DNA of 64,000 nt from Candidatus Zixiibacteriota bacterium. GTDB taxonomy: Bacteria > Zixibacteria > MSB-5A5 > GN15 > FEB-12. Each line of letters begins with the position of its first letter. The stretch's first letter is position 1. The notes beneath the pieces were generated by a model. That model made no database searches, had not been told where the DNA came from, and worked only from the letters and a program-made list of their open reading frames with translations. Of the stretch, positions 27,094 to 35,473 are shown piece by piece. The stretch is taken from assembly GCA_040753875.1 (NCBI GenBank), contig JBFMDV010000002.1, forward strand, positions 1 to 64,000. Direction: 5' to 3'. The position numbers and the translations under genes are program-made.

Positions 27094-27651
27094 ATGCTCG
27101 ATGAAATCTATAAGCAGACCAAAGAGAAAATGCACAAGACAGTGGAGACAATCCACAAGGAATTAAACGCCATCCGCACCGGCAAGGCCTCGGTCCACCT
27201 TCTGGACACCGTGCGGGTTGATGCCTACGGCACCACCATGCCGCTCAATCAGGTTTCCACGGTGACGGCGCCGGAGCCGCGCCTCCTGATGGTCACGCCG
27301 TATGACAAATCGCTGGCGGGTGAGATTGTCAAGGCGATACAAAAGGCGGACCTGGGGTTCAATCCGCTGGCGGAAAGCGGGCTGATCCGGATCCCGGTGC
27401 CGGCGCTCAACGAAGAGCGGCGCAAAGAGCTCGTGAAACACTGCAAGCACATCGCTGAAGAGGGGAGAGTGGCGGTGCGGAATGTCCGCCGCGACGCCAA
27501 CGAGCATATCAAGAAAGGCATGAAAGAACACGAGATATCCGAGGACGCCGAAAAAGAAGCACACGACAAGATCCAGAAGATGACCGATGACTACATCCGT
27601 CAGATCGACGACATGGTGTCCAAGAAGGAAAAAGAAGTAATGGAGGTGTGA
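27094..27651 (+). CDS. frr: Ribosome recycling factor
   Basis: 185 residues. RRF splits post-termination ribosomes with EF-G. Motifs: ELNAIRTGKASVHLLD, VRVDAYGTTMPLNQV, IRIPVPALNEERRKELVK and RNVRRDANEHIKK. An AAGGAGA site precedes the ATG. It is the last gene of the rplM-to-frr run and is followed by a terminator. In many bacteria uppS would come next; here it is 6.2 kb away. Confidence 0.98.
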   Translation: MLDEIYKQTKEKMHKTVETIHKELNAIRTGKASVHLLDTVRVDAYGTTMPLNQVSTVTAPEPRLLMVTPYDKSLAGEIVKAIQKADLGFNPLAESGLIRIPVPALNEERRKELVKHCKHIAEEGRVAVRNVRRDANEHIKKGMKEHEISEDAEKEAHDKIQKMTDDYIRQIDDMVSKKEKEVMEV

Positions 27652-27696
27652 GGGGGGAGTGCCCGCCCCATCTGTCAATTGAGGAATTGCTTTTTG

Positions 27697-27734
27697 AGAT
27701 TCCGGCCCGGCATTAACCGAGCCGGAGTCTCTGT
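27697..27734 (+). terminator. Terminator after frr
   Basis: A 14-bp stem with one mismatch and one G-U (AGATTCCGGCCCGG / CCGAGCCGGAGTCT), a 6-base loop, then CTGTTTT on the forward strand. The reverse side ends in CAAAAA, which is not a U-tract, so it is mainly a forward terminator. Confidence 0.65.
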
Positions 27735-27750
27735 TTTGGGCATTACACGA

Positions 27751-28229
27751 CTACTTCAGCATGATGATTTTCTTTGTGGCGCTGTAGTCGGATGCCTCAA
27801 GCCTCACGAAGTACACGCCTGAGCTAACCGGATTGTCGACATCGTCGCGACCATTCCATATGACAGTGTGTTTTCCGGATTCGGCGTAGCCCTGATCGAG
27901 TGTCCGCACTGTCTGGCCGAGCAGATTGAAAATCCGCAACTGAACAGGACCGGGAACAGAGACCGAGAATGAGATCACCGTCTCCGCGTTGAACGGATTA
28001 GGATAGCATTCCGACAGAGTAGTCTGCCTCGCAGAATCTGCAGTTTTATAGGGCGGGTTGGGGTCCGGATCAGGACAGTAGTCGAGGTAGCCGGTTTCCG
28101 CCCAGACAAGTGTATCGGACCAGTCGGAGTGCTTGCCGTTCCAATCGGTGACCTCGATCTCGTACCGGTACCACACCCCCAGATTCAGCGGGCTATCTCC
28201 AGGTGTTCGTCCGGAGTAGTGTAATACTC
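27751..28229 (-). pseudogene. Frame-displaced C-terminal part of the adjacent subtilase (Fn3 end plus sorting domain)
   Basis: In this frame the reverse strand is open from the stop near 28229 down to 27751 and begins with the missing half of an Fn3-like domain (LNLGVWYRYEIEVTDWNGK), then TTLSECYPNPFNAETVISFS and a C-terminal domain ending SSGVYFVRLEASDYSATKK plus IIMLK. That ending is the FCB-type sorting/FlgD-like domain. There is no ribosome-binding site; the only starts are weak (a GTG at 28176). It reads as a continuation of the 28185-30488 gene after a frame change, so the two are best treated as one disrupted gene. Confidence 0.75.
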
Positions 28230-30488
28230 AAACATGTAAGGCCCGCTCATATACAATTGCCTTACCTTGTATGTGAGATTTCCCGGTTTTTGTCTCGAGG
28301 ACCTTGTCCAATTGAGTTCCACTTTGTTGGTCAGGCACGGGTCATCTGGCATGGAGTCGGGCGGCGCGGGCGTAGCTATCTTACCGGCCACTTGCTTTCC
28401 AACAGGGATAACGAAGCAACCTGGCGCCATCACGGTACCACCGGTGAATGTATCCGGCCACCGCGGCTTGGCGGTAACGGTCACCTCAGGCGAATACTGC
28501 GGCGTTTCATCTACCGGAAGTGGCCAGATGCGATAGGCATACGTTTCACTCCCGACAAACGACGAATCATAGAATGACGGCGTTAGCATCGGTCCTGTAG
28601 TGTCAAGAGTCTCCCATGAGACAGAGTCCACTGCCCGACGCTGGATCACCCAGCCGCTCTCGAAGCTGTTGGGATCGGTCCACTGCAGGCGAATTGCCTG
28701 ATATCTCCCCTCAGACATTGCGTCGTATACGACAGGAAAGGCGGTAAGGTTGGAGGCTGCTGCAACATGCGGCTTGCCTGCAACCGTGATCTTGAACTTG
28801 ATGTCCGGACCGTTGTTGCATGGTGGATTGTCGCACGGCCACCATTGGTTGTATTGCTGACCGCTAATGTCCCACTTGATGAAATAGGCGAACGATTCCA
28901 CATCGCAGCCGGAGCTTGTTACCGAACCTGGAACGACCTGCATGTACTGTTGTTCGTTGTTAGGATTTGCTGCACTCCATCCATTAGATACTCTGTTCCG
29001 AAGGAGTATTTCTGGTGGGGTAGTGAAATTGTAATCGGCGAAATCAAAATGTGACCTTACGGAATAGGTCTCTACGAAGTAGACTCCGGAAGCTATGTCG
29101 CCGTGGCTATTGATAAACACGTGCCCGTGTAGACCCTGTACCATCTGCCTGTTACCGCCAATAGCTTCCTTTCTGAAGAATGAGTTATTCGCCACAAAAT
29201 GAAGAGCCGCGTCCGCTTTCACAACTCCCCAGCCATAAAACTGATCCCAGCCAGGATCGCCGCGGTCCAAGGCTGTCAATTGCATAATTTGCTCGACTTC
29301 ATCGGCCGTGAGGTCCTTCTTGTATGACAGAATAAGCGAAGCCACACCGGCTGCTATCGGAGTCGACATTGAAGTACCTTGTGTTGACGTGACTCCGCCG
29401 CTTGTCGACGTAGTAACTATGCCTTCGCCGGCTGCCATCAGGTCGAGGTTTGGTCCGTAGTTGCTAAAGGAAGATCGCGCACCTTGGGGAATGCATGCAC
29501 CCACACCGATGACGCCAAACAGGTCCGAGGGATAGTGAGTGGTGGCCGTAGCGTCGTTCCCTTTCGCGGCAAAGAGAAGAATGTCAGACTTCCAGGCGTT
29601 GTAGGTGGCGGCTGCCTCTTCGCCAGCGTATTCACCTCCATAAGTTCCCCACGACATACTGACCACAGATGCATCTCTTCTCCTTGCCCAGTCGATGCAT
29701 CTGACTCCGGCGACAGGGTCCACGGTTGGGTCGGTTCCGGCCTTTCCGTACAGGATGGGGGATTGCCAGTTCACACCGGCAACGACTGCAGCATTGTTTC
29801 CTTCGGCTCCAATCAGTCCTGTGACCAGAGTCCCATGTTCGTCCCCGATTGATACCATGTGAATATTCGTGCTATTGTCGAAGCCGTTGAATCCTTCGGA
29901 GATGCGGTTTATCAGGTCTACATGTCCCGTGTGCACGCCAACGTCGATGACACACAACTTGATGGCGGTGTCCCCCGTAGTATACTCCCAGGCGGAATCG
30001 ACATTCTGAGCGCCCTCGCGTACAGATTGGAGATGCCACTGATACTGGTAGTAGGGATCATTCGGTGTCACTTTGCAAACCTGTCGGTAGTACTTCTGAT
30101 CCACAATTGTAAAAGCGCTGTCCTCGCCATAGGCGGCTGCTAATTCGTGCCACCAGACCGAATCCGCAAACTCCAACGTGTAGTATTCGGCAAGGTTGAT
30201 CAGGCGGACTGTCTCGCCATGTCGATCCGTAGAGATCGTATCGGCAGGATCGAAGTCCGGGAATATCCGACAAATGTTCGTGGCACCAGTTGAGTCCAGG
30301 AAGTGGAGCAGCGTGGTATCGGCAATGGCAGACGAGACAGCCACTTTGCCGGACACTGGTCCGGTCAGTACGGCGTCTTTGATAACAGTGACTACCGTAA
30401 AGGGATCATAGACCGAAGTTGTGTCCCCTTTGCTCACGGGGCATATCAGCAGCCCTGCAAGTACGATAACAATGAGATTGATTTTCAT
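28185..30488 (-). CDS. Secreted S8 subtilase, C-terminus lost by frame change
   Basis: 767 residues. Signal peptide (1-21), then a propeptide-like region, then a subtilase domain with Asp182 (CVIDVGVHTGH), His218 (DEHGTLVTG), the oxyanion Asn311 (AAKGNDA) and Ser373 (TQGTSMSTP). Downstream are a beta-rich domain (about 440-570) and Fn3-like domains (about 575-767), the last of which is cut off at PDEHLEIAR. The following 425 bases in another frame supply the rest. Start ATG preceded by GGGGAG. The catalytic triad is intact, so a truncated but active protease could still be made, though without its sorting signal. Confidence 0.85.
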   Translation of the reverse strand: MKINLIVIVLAGLLICPVSKGDTTSVYDPFTVVTVIKDAVLTGPVSGKVAVSSAIADTTLLHFLDSTGATNICRIFPDFDPADTISTDRHGETVRLINLAEYYTLEFADSVWWHELAAAYGEDSAFTIVDQKYYRQVCKVTPNDPYYQYQWHLQSVREGAQNVDSAWEYTTGDTAIKLCVIDVGVHTGHVDLINRISEGFNGFDNSTNIHMVSIGDEHGTLVTGLIGAEGNNAAVVAGVNWQSPILYGKAGTDPTVDPVAGVRCIDWARRRDASVVSMSWGTYGGEYAGEEAAATYNAWKSDILLFAAKGNDATATTHYPSDLFGVIGVGACIPQGARSSFSNYGPNLDLMAAGEGIVTTSTSGGVTSTQGTSMSTPIAAGVASLILSYKKDLTADEVEQIMQLTALDRGDPGWDQFYGWGVVKADAALHFVANNSFFRKEAIGGNRQMVQGLHGHVFINSHGDIASGVYFVETYSVRSHFDFADYNFTTPPEILLRNRVSNGWSAANPNNEQQYMQVVPGSVTSSGCDVESFAYFIKWDISGQQYNQWWPCDNPPCNNGPDIKFKITVAGKPHVAAASNLTAFPVVYDAMSEGRYQAIRLQWTDPNSFESGWVIQRRAVDSVSWETLDTTGPMLTPSFYDSSFVGSETYAYRIWPLPVDETPQYSPEVTVTAKPRWPDTFTGGTVMAPGCFVIPVGKQVAGKIATPAPPDSMPDDPCLTNKVELNWTRSSRQKPGNLTYKVRQLYMSGPYMFEYYTTPDEHLEIAR

Positions 30489-30535
30489 ATTCTCCCCACA
30501 TGAGAAATGAAGTTTGAGTTATTCTGGTTATCAGA

Positions 30536-31432
30536 TTAGAACGTGATCTGTTTCAAGTTTCCTCCTTGCTGATCGATCAGCCAGATATAGGGTTTGTTGT
30601 CGGTGCCGCGCCGGCTGATGGCGATACGGCTTCCCGAAGGCGCGCACTTTGGCCAATCTCCGACAGCGAGATAGCGGAAGTTGCTGCCATCGGCATTGCT
30701 GATATACAGCTTACCGGTGCGCGCTTTGTTATAGAAAAACCCATACACAATGCTCTGGCCGTCTGCTGTCCAGTCGTATACCTGAGCGTCTGCGGAAACT
30801 CCCGAGAGTTGATTCAGTGTCTGCAAATCGTAGCGAAGCACCGAGTCGTGGCGGTTGACGAGCAGGTAACGTGCATCAGGGGAAGTGGCGGGATACCCCC
30901 CGCCGACTATGTGCACGGTATCACCAGTCTGCAGGTCCATCCGATAGACCGAGGTGGCCCAGTTGTCGGCTACGCCCTGATCCTCGTAGTAGAGATACCT
31001 GCCGGTCGGATCGAGCTCCGGGAAACGGGCATCAACGCAGTCGCAAATGAGTGTAATCTGCATGGCCGGTAGATGCAGCTTGTACAACTTAAATCCACTA
31101 AAGAAGATGAATTCTGAATCGCCGGGAAGCCATACGGCATCGAAGGCATAGCGGCGTAGAAAAATCGGTGAACCTCCCAGAGTATCGACTACGCATAGCC
31201 AGTATCCGATTGAGTCGCCAGAAGCTATAAAACGCGTAAAGGTTATCTTATTTCCTGCTTGTGTCCAGGAAGGGCCGCTGTCATACAACGGTGGCGGCTT
31301 CGTCGGCGGCCCAACATGGTCATTGCCATCACACCCGCCCATGCCAGTGAGCAACACGATGACCATAAATAGTATCACTACGGCCCTGCTATTGCGTGCG
31401 CTGCGCCTGCCATCTGCCCTGATCATGTTCAT
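30536..31432 (-). CDS. Beta-propeller (TolB/PD40-like) lipoprotein, copy 1
   Basis: 298 residues. A signal peptide ends in a lipobox-like GMGGC (Cys about 34), then a proline-rich tether. The rest is a propeller of about six blades with TolB/WD40-like turns: WLPGDSEFIFFSG, ELDPTGRYLYYED, ATSPDARYLLVNR, DWTADGQSIVYG and APSGSRIAISRRG. The family often forms scaffolds in the periplasm. A GGAGGG site precedes the start. It is a tandem paralogue of the next gene: about 315 bases of the 3' end and about 228 bases of the 5' part are almost identical, with a divergent middle. Confidence 0.82.
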   Translation of the reverse strand: MNMIRADGRRSARNSRAVVILFMVIVLLTGMGGCDGNDHVGPPTKPPPLYDSGPSWTQAGNKITFTRFIASGDSIGYWLCVVDTLGGSPIFLRRYAFDAVWLPGDSEFIFFSGFKLYKLHLPAMQITLICDCVDARFPELDPTGRYLYYEDQGVADNWATSVYRMDLQTGDTVHIVGGGYPATSPDARYLLVNRHDSVLRYDLQTLNQLSGVSADAQVYDWTADGQSIVYGFFYNKARTGKLYISNADGSNFRYLAVGDWPKCAPSGSRIAISRRGTDNKPYIWLIDQQGGNLKQITF

Positions 31433-32278
31433 TAGGCCCTCCGTTTTCTATATAGCTCCATTCAAATTGATGCACTCCCGGCGCGGTTTGTCAAAAAGAA
31501 CTTTCTGTTTTGTTTCTAAAACGTGATCTGTTTCAAGTTTCCTCCTTGCCGATCGATCAGCCAGATATAGGGTTTGTTGTCGGTGCCGCGCCGGCTGATG
31601 GCGATACGGCTTCCCGAAGGCGCGCACTTTGGCCAATCTCCGACAGCGAGATAGCGGAAGTTGCTGCCATCGGCATTGCTGATATACAGCTTACCGGTGC
31701 GCGCTTTGTTATAGAAAAACCCATACACAATGCTCTGGCCGTCTGCTGTCCAGTCGTATACCTGAGCGTCTGCGGAAACTCCCGAGAGTTGATTCAGTGT
31801 CTGCAAATCGTAGCGAAGCACCGAGTCGTGGCGGTTAACGAGCAGATACTGGCCATCGGGAGACACGGCTGGAAACCCACCCCCGACGATATGTGCTGTG
31901 TCGCCAGTCTGTAAGTCCATGCGATAGACGGAGGTGGCCCAACCGTTCGCCACGCCCTGATCCTCGTAGTATAGAAAGCGGCCTTTCGGATCGAGCTCCG
32001 GAAAGCGGGAGAAGATACAGTCGCAGATAACGGTTTCCTGCATAGTAGGGAGATGCAGCTTGTACAACTTAAATCCACTAAAGAAGATGAATTCTGAATC
32101 GCCGGGAAGCCATACGGCATCGAAGGCATAGCAGCGTAGAAAAATCGGTGAACCTCCCAGAGTATCGACTACGCATAGCCAGTATCCGATTGAGTCGCCA
32201 GAAGCCATAAAACGCGTAAAGGTTATCTTATTTCCTGCTTGTGTCCAGGAAGGGCCGCTGTCATACAACGGTGGCGGC
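30541..32278. repeat. Mosaic direct repeat of two ~0.75-0.9 kb gene copies
   Basis: Shift of exactly 980 bases. 30541-30855 matches 31521-31835 with a single difference (30570/31550). 31071-31298 matches 32051-32278 with two differences. The 30856-31070 segment matches 31836-32050 only loosely, with many substitutions but no length change. Confidence 0.9.
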
Positions 32279-32412
32279 GGGGTCGGTACAAAGGCCTTGT
32301 TGTCGCCGTCACACCCGGCAATGCCGGGCAGAAGCAACCACAGGCAAAGTGATAGTGAGCTGCCCCAGTTGAATATCTTCCCGTACTTGGGAACTGCGAT
32401 TCGAGTATCCAT
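31516..32412 (-). CDS. Beta-propeller (TolB/PD40-like) lipoprotein, copy 2
   Basis: 298 residues from the ATG at 32412, which has GGAGGG upstream; an earlier ATG at 32424 sits on the ribosome-binding site itself. Lipobox-like GIAGC, a Pro-rich tether (FVPTPPPPLYDSG) and the same propeller as copy 1. The signal peptide and first residues differ from copy 1, which suggests that the copies have separate N-termini with an exchanged body. No promoter was recognised between the copies, so they may be co-transcribed from upstream of this gene. Confidence 0.82.
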   Translation of the reverse strand: MDTRIAVPKYGKIFNWGSSLSLCLWLLLPGIAGCDGDNKAFVPTPPPPLYDSGPSWTQAGNKITFTRFMASGDSIGYWLCVVDTLGGSPIFLRCYAFDAVWLPGDSEFIFFSGFKLYKLHLPTMQETVICDCIFSRFPELDPKGRFLYYEDQGVANGWATSVYRMDLQTGDTAHIVGGGFPAVSPDGQYLLVNRHDSVLRYDLQTLNQLSGVSADAQVYDWTADGQSIVYGFFYNKARTGKLYISNADGSNFRYLAVGDWPKCAPSGSRIAISRRGTDNKPYIWLIDRQGGNLKQITF

Positions 32413-32523
32413 GAATCCCTCCATAGTTAACTTGCTCCAGAAATAGAGACGGGTATGGAGGTAAGATTGTCAAGAGGAATTCGCCGTTTTTTTCAAAAGC
32501 AATAGCGGTCCAGCCAGCCGGTA

Positions 32524-32964
32524 TCAGCCCGGATACGTCCCATTGATGTACTGCCACAAATAGCGGTTCTCGATCTGGGCATCTTCCATCTGCGTCTTCA
32601 CGATATCCCCAACGGAAATCAAACCGACGAGTCGGTCTCCCTCCATGATCGGCACGTGGCGAATGCGATTGGTGGTCATCACACCGGCGATGTAGGGAAT
32701 CTCGTCATCGGGCACGCCGATGATCAGATCGGTGGTCATCAGGTCCCGGACCTGCGTCTGCTGGAAATGAGCCGGCTCGGTGAAAATGCGTTTGAAAATG
32801 TCTTTGTCACTGATGATCCCGACCAGGCTGCCGGTATCATCGACCACCGGAAGAGCGCTAATCTGGTTGACGATGAGAAGCTCCATGGCTTCCATGATCG
32901 CGGTGCTCGGAGCCGTCGTGATAACCGAGCGCATCCGGCTTTCCAGAAGTTCTCTGACTCGCAT
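32524..32964 (-). CDS. CBS-domain-pair protein
   Basis: 146 residues consisting of little but a Bateman module: two CBS motifs (VRELLESRMRSVITTAP...ALPVVDDTGSLVGIISDKDI and VRDLMTTDLIIGVPD...HVPIMEGDRLVGLISVGDI). Such stand-alone proteins sense adenine nucleotides and act on partner enzymes or channels. An AGGAGGG site lies seven bases upstream. Its partner is unknown; the adjacent genes do not suggest one. Confidence 0.9.
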   Translation of the reverse strand: MRVRELLESRMRSVITTAPSTAIMEAMELLIVNQISALPVVDDTGSLVGIISDKDIFKRIFTEPAHFQQTQVRDLMTTDLIIGVPDDEIPYIAGVMTTNRIRHVPIMEGDRLVGLISVGDIVKTQMEDAQIENRYLWQYINGTYPG

Positions 32965-33117
32965 ACCAAACCCTCCTGCTGACAGGTTTTTTGCGTCGAG
33001 GCAACCGGGCCGCCGGAGAAAAAGAGGTTGGAACGGACCGGCGACGGTGCATATCTTCTGATATCCGGCAACGGCCGTGAAAGTCGCCTGCTATAAGAGA
33101 GAGTAAAAAGGTCAAAC

Positions 33118-33774
33118 TTGTCAACAAGAAAATTAGCAGTACTGTTGATTCCGCTTGTGCTTGCGTCAGCGGTGGCGACTCTGGTGGCGCAGAGTGACCA
33201 GATTCTGGCGTATTACTGGAACCGCGCCCATGCGACGCTCAAAGGGCGCGATCCCATTGAAACAGGCGCCCGATTCTCATACGTGGCGCGCAGCTTTCAG
33301 AAGAAGCTCGGTAAGAAGGGGGAGATCGTTTCGGTAGACTCAGCTACGGTGGCGTACTACTACAGTTTCGGTCATCTTGATTCGACAACGGTACTGCGCG
33401 GGGACCCCAAGCGTCTGCACGCAGTTGAGCTTCTGTTTCCCAACATATTCGACTCCAGCTATGTTGTCCATGGTTTCCCAAATGATACAGGGGGCCCATC
33501 AATAGCAATAGGCTTTGATACCGATTCCGCCAAGCATAAGGACCCGGTCGGGCTGGCGCTGATCGACCGACTGACTTACTTGCCGAGGTGGGCATATCTT
33601 TATTACCCGAATAGACCCGGTTATCGGCGCTTCACTCGTTCCTATCGGCTGATCGCGGAGCAGGGGCTCATCTTCCCGGATTCCGTCTGGGAAGTGGCTA
33701 CCAAGGACGAGTTCTTTTTCAGCAGCACCTACCGTCTCGAGACCGGCATCAGTCAGATACAGATTTACCGTTGA
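33118..33774 (+). CDS. Exported protein of unknown function
   Basis: 218 residues from a TTG with AAAAGG upstream. Residues about 5-24 are a hydrophobic signal peptide ending in AVATLVAQS. The mature part is beta-rich and aromatic (DSATVAYYYSFGHLD, YLYYPNRPGYRRF) with no recognised motif. It is divergent from the CBS gene and upstream of uppS, with a 56-base gap. Confidence 0.65.
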   Translation: MSTRKLAVLLIPLVLASAVATLVAQSDQILAYYWNRAHATLKGRDPIETGARFSYVARSFQKKLGKKGEIVSVDSATVAYYYSFGHLDSTTVLRGDPKRLHAVELLFPNIFDSSYVVHGFPNDTGGPSIAIGFDTDSAKHKDPVGLALIDRLTYLPRWAYLYYPNRPGYRRFTRSYRLIAEQGLIFPDSVWEVATKDEFFFSSTYRLETGISQIQIYR

Positions 33775-33830
33775 GGGTCCGCAGGTCAACGCTTGCGGAT
33801 ATTCGACCGGCTCTGTAGTTTGACTTTGGT

Positions 33831-34595
33831 ATGACGGTCAATATCGAACATCTGAAAGCCCGCATTCTTCGACAGCCGGAGCGGATCCCCTCGCACGTAG
33901 CTATCATCATGGATGGCAACGGGCGGTGGGCGGCGCTTCGTAACAAACCCCGTACGTTTGGTCATGAGGCGGGGGTGAAGGCTGTCAAAGACGTTGTGAA
34001 GGCATCCGGCGAGCTTGGGATCAAGTATCTCACACTGTACACGTTTTCGGTCGAGAATTGGAAACGCCCGAAGGCCGAAGTCGACGCGCTGATGTCGCTC
34101 TTGTCCCGCACCACCCGCCGCGAACTAAAGGAGCTCATCAAGAACGATGTTAAACTCATCACAACCGGTCGGATTGGCGCCTTGTCGGCGGCGCGGCGCC
34201 TGGCGCTTAACGATGCCGTCAAACGAACTCGCGACAACCAGGGGCTGGTGCTCAATCTGGCGCTCAATTACGGCGGCCGGACGGAGATACTGGATGCCGT
34301 CAAGGCAATCGCCAACGCCGTGAAAGCGGGCGTGCTGAATATTCATGATATCGATGAGCCACTGTTTTCCGACTTTCTCTACACCGCCAATCTGCCGGAC
34401 CCCGATCTGCTCATTCGTACATCGGGCGAAATGCGAATTTCCAATTTCCTATTGTGGCAGACCAGCTATACGGAGCTATATGTGATCGATACGCTCTGGC
34501 CGGATTTCGGGCGAAAGGAACTCTTTGAAGCGGTCAGCCAGTATCAGAAACGGGAGCGGCGGTTCGGTGAGGTGACCAGGACGGTGGGAGGATGA
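33831..34595 (+). CDS. uppS: Isoprenyl diphosphate synthase (undecaprenyl type)
   Basis: 254 residues of the cis-prenyltransferase family. It extends farnesyl diphosphate with isopentenyl diphosphate to the C55 carrier used for peptidoglycan and polysaccharide export. The catalytic Asp lies in IIMDGNGRWA (Asp28), with FGHEAGV, YTFSVENWKRP and the C-terminal LIRTSGEMRISNFLLWQTSYTE. It begins the packed run uppS-cdsA-ubiA, and its stop overlaps the cdsA start. Confidence 0.97.
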   Translation: MTVNIEHLKARILRQPERIPSHVAIIMDGNGRWAALRNKPRTFGHEAGVKAVKDVVKASGELGIKYLTLYTFSVENWKRPKAEVDALMSLLSRTTRRELKELIKNDVKLITTGRIGALSAARRLALNDAVKRTRDNQGLVLNLALNYGGRTEILDAVKAIANAVKAGVLNIHDIDEPLFSDFLYTANLPDPDLLIRTSGEMRISNFLLWQTSYTELYVIDTLWPDFGRKELFEAVSQYQKRERRFGEVTRTVGG

Positions 34596-35473
34596 GTCGC
34601 AATCTAATTATCAGGACCCTTGTAGCGGCTATAGCAATCCCCATTATTCTCTGGATATCGTATCAGGGGGGGGCATGGCTTTTTGGTATGGTGATGCTTC
34701 TGGCCGTCGCTGCCGGGATCGAGTTTCTCCTAAACGAAGGATATGGCACGAGAAGCCCGTTTTTCTGGTTCGCGCTCGCGATGATCGTGGTCTGCCTGAC
34801 GGCGACCCTGGACAGCATTCCGTTCGATGCGGAGACGGAGAGCATTGGCTTCTTTCGCATCCCATTTGTGCTGCTGACTTCGCCGCTCCTGGTCTTGTTT
34901 TTCCTGATAACCAGCATGATGTTTTCAGTCGGCAAACAGCCACCGTCGGAGCTGTTCACCAAACACAGCCGACTGATGTGGGGGATCACCTACCTGGCAA
35001 TGTTGTATCCATTCGTGTATGCGATCGGGAATGATGCCGAACTTGTCGAGACGGTTACCCCGGCCAGTGGGGGTGATCTGCTCTTGTTTCTGTTCGGTCT
35101 TCTCTGGGTGGGAGATACGGCAGCAATGGGGTTCGGTTCCTGGCTGGGGAAACACAAGCTGGCGCCGGGAGTTTCACCCCGCAAGACGATTGAGGGATTT
35201 GTCGGCGGTGTTGTCGGTGCGCTCGCTATCGCGCTCCTGATGCACTTCTGGAAATTCCCTGAACTGCGAATCGGGCATCTGCTCGTCCTCGGGCTGGGAT
35301 GCTCCATTTTCGGCCAGCTTGGCGATCTGGTGGAATCGATGTGGAAGCGCTCACTGGCCATCAAGGATTCGTCAGCCATCATCCCGGGGCATGGCGGCGT
35401 GCTGGACCGGTTCGACTCGCTTCTGTTCGCGGCTCCGTTCATGTACGGCTACATCTACTTCGTTCTGGCATGA
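34592..35473 (+). CDS. cdsA: Phosphatidate cytidylyltransferase CdsA
   Basis: 293 residues with about eight hydrophobic segments. It makes CDP-diacylglycerol from phosphatidic acid and CTP. The C-terminal CTP-transfer signature is intact: MWKRSLAIKDSSAIIPGHGG followed by VLDRFDSL. ATGA overlap with uppS; the stop overlaps the next start in the same way. Confidence 0.96.
   Translation: MSRNLIIRTLVAAIAIPIILWISYQGGAWLFGMVMLLAVAAGIEFLLNEGYGTRSPFFWFALAMIVVCLTATLDSIPFDAETESIGFFRIPFVLLTSPLLVLFFLITSMMFSVGKQPPSELFTKHSRLMWGITYLAMLYPFVYAIGNDAELVETVTPASGGDLLLFLFGLLWVGDTAAMGFGSWLGKHKLAPGVSPRKTIEGFVGGVVGALAIALLMHFWKFPELRIGHLLVLGLGCSIFGQLGDLVESMWKRSLAIKDSSAIIPGHGGVLDRFDSLLFAAPFMYGYIYFVLA

Noticed and set aside
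27652-33830. Mobile element carrying the accessory block
   Set aside because: No transposase, integrase, tRNA border or terminal repeat was found.
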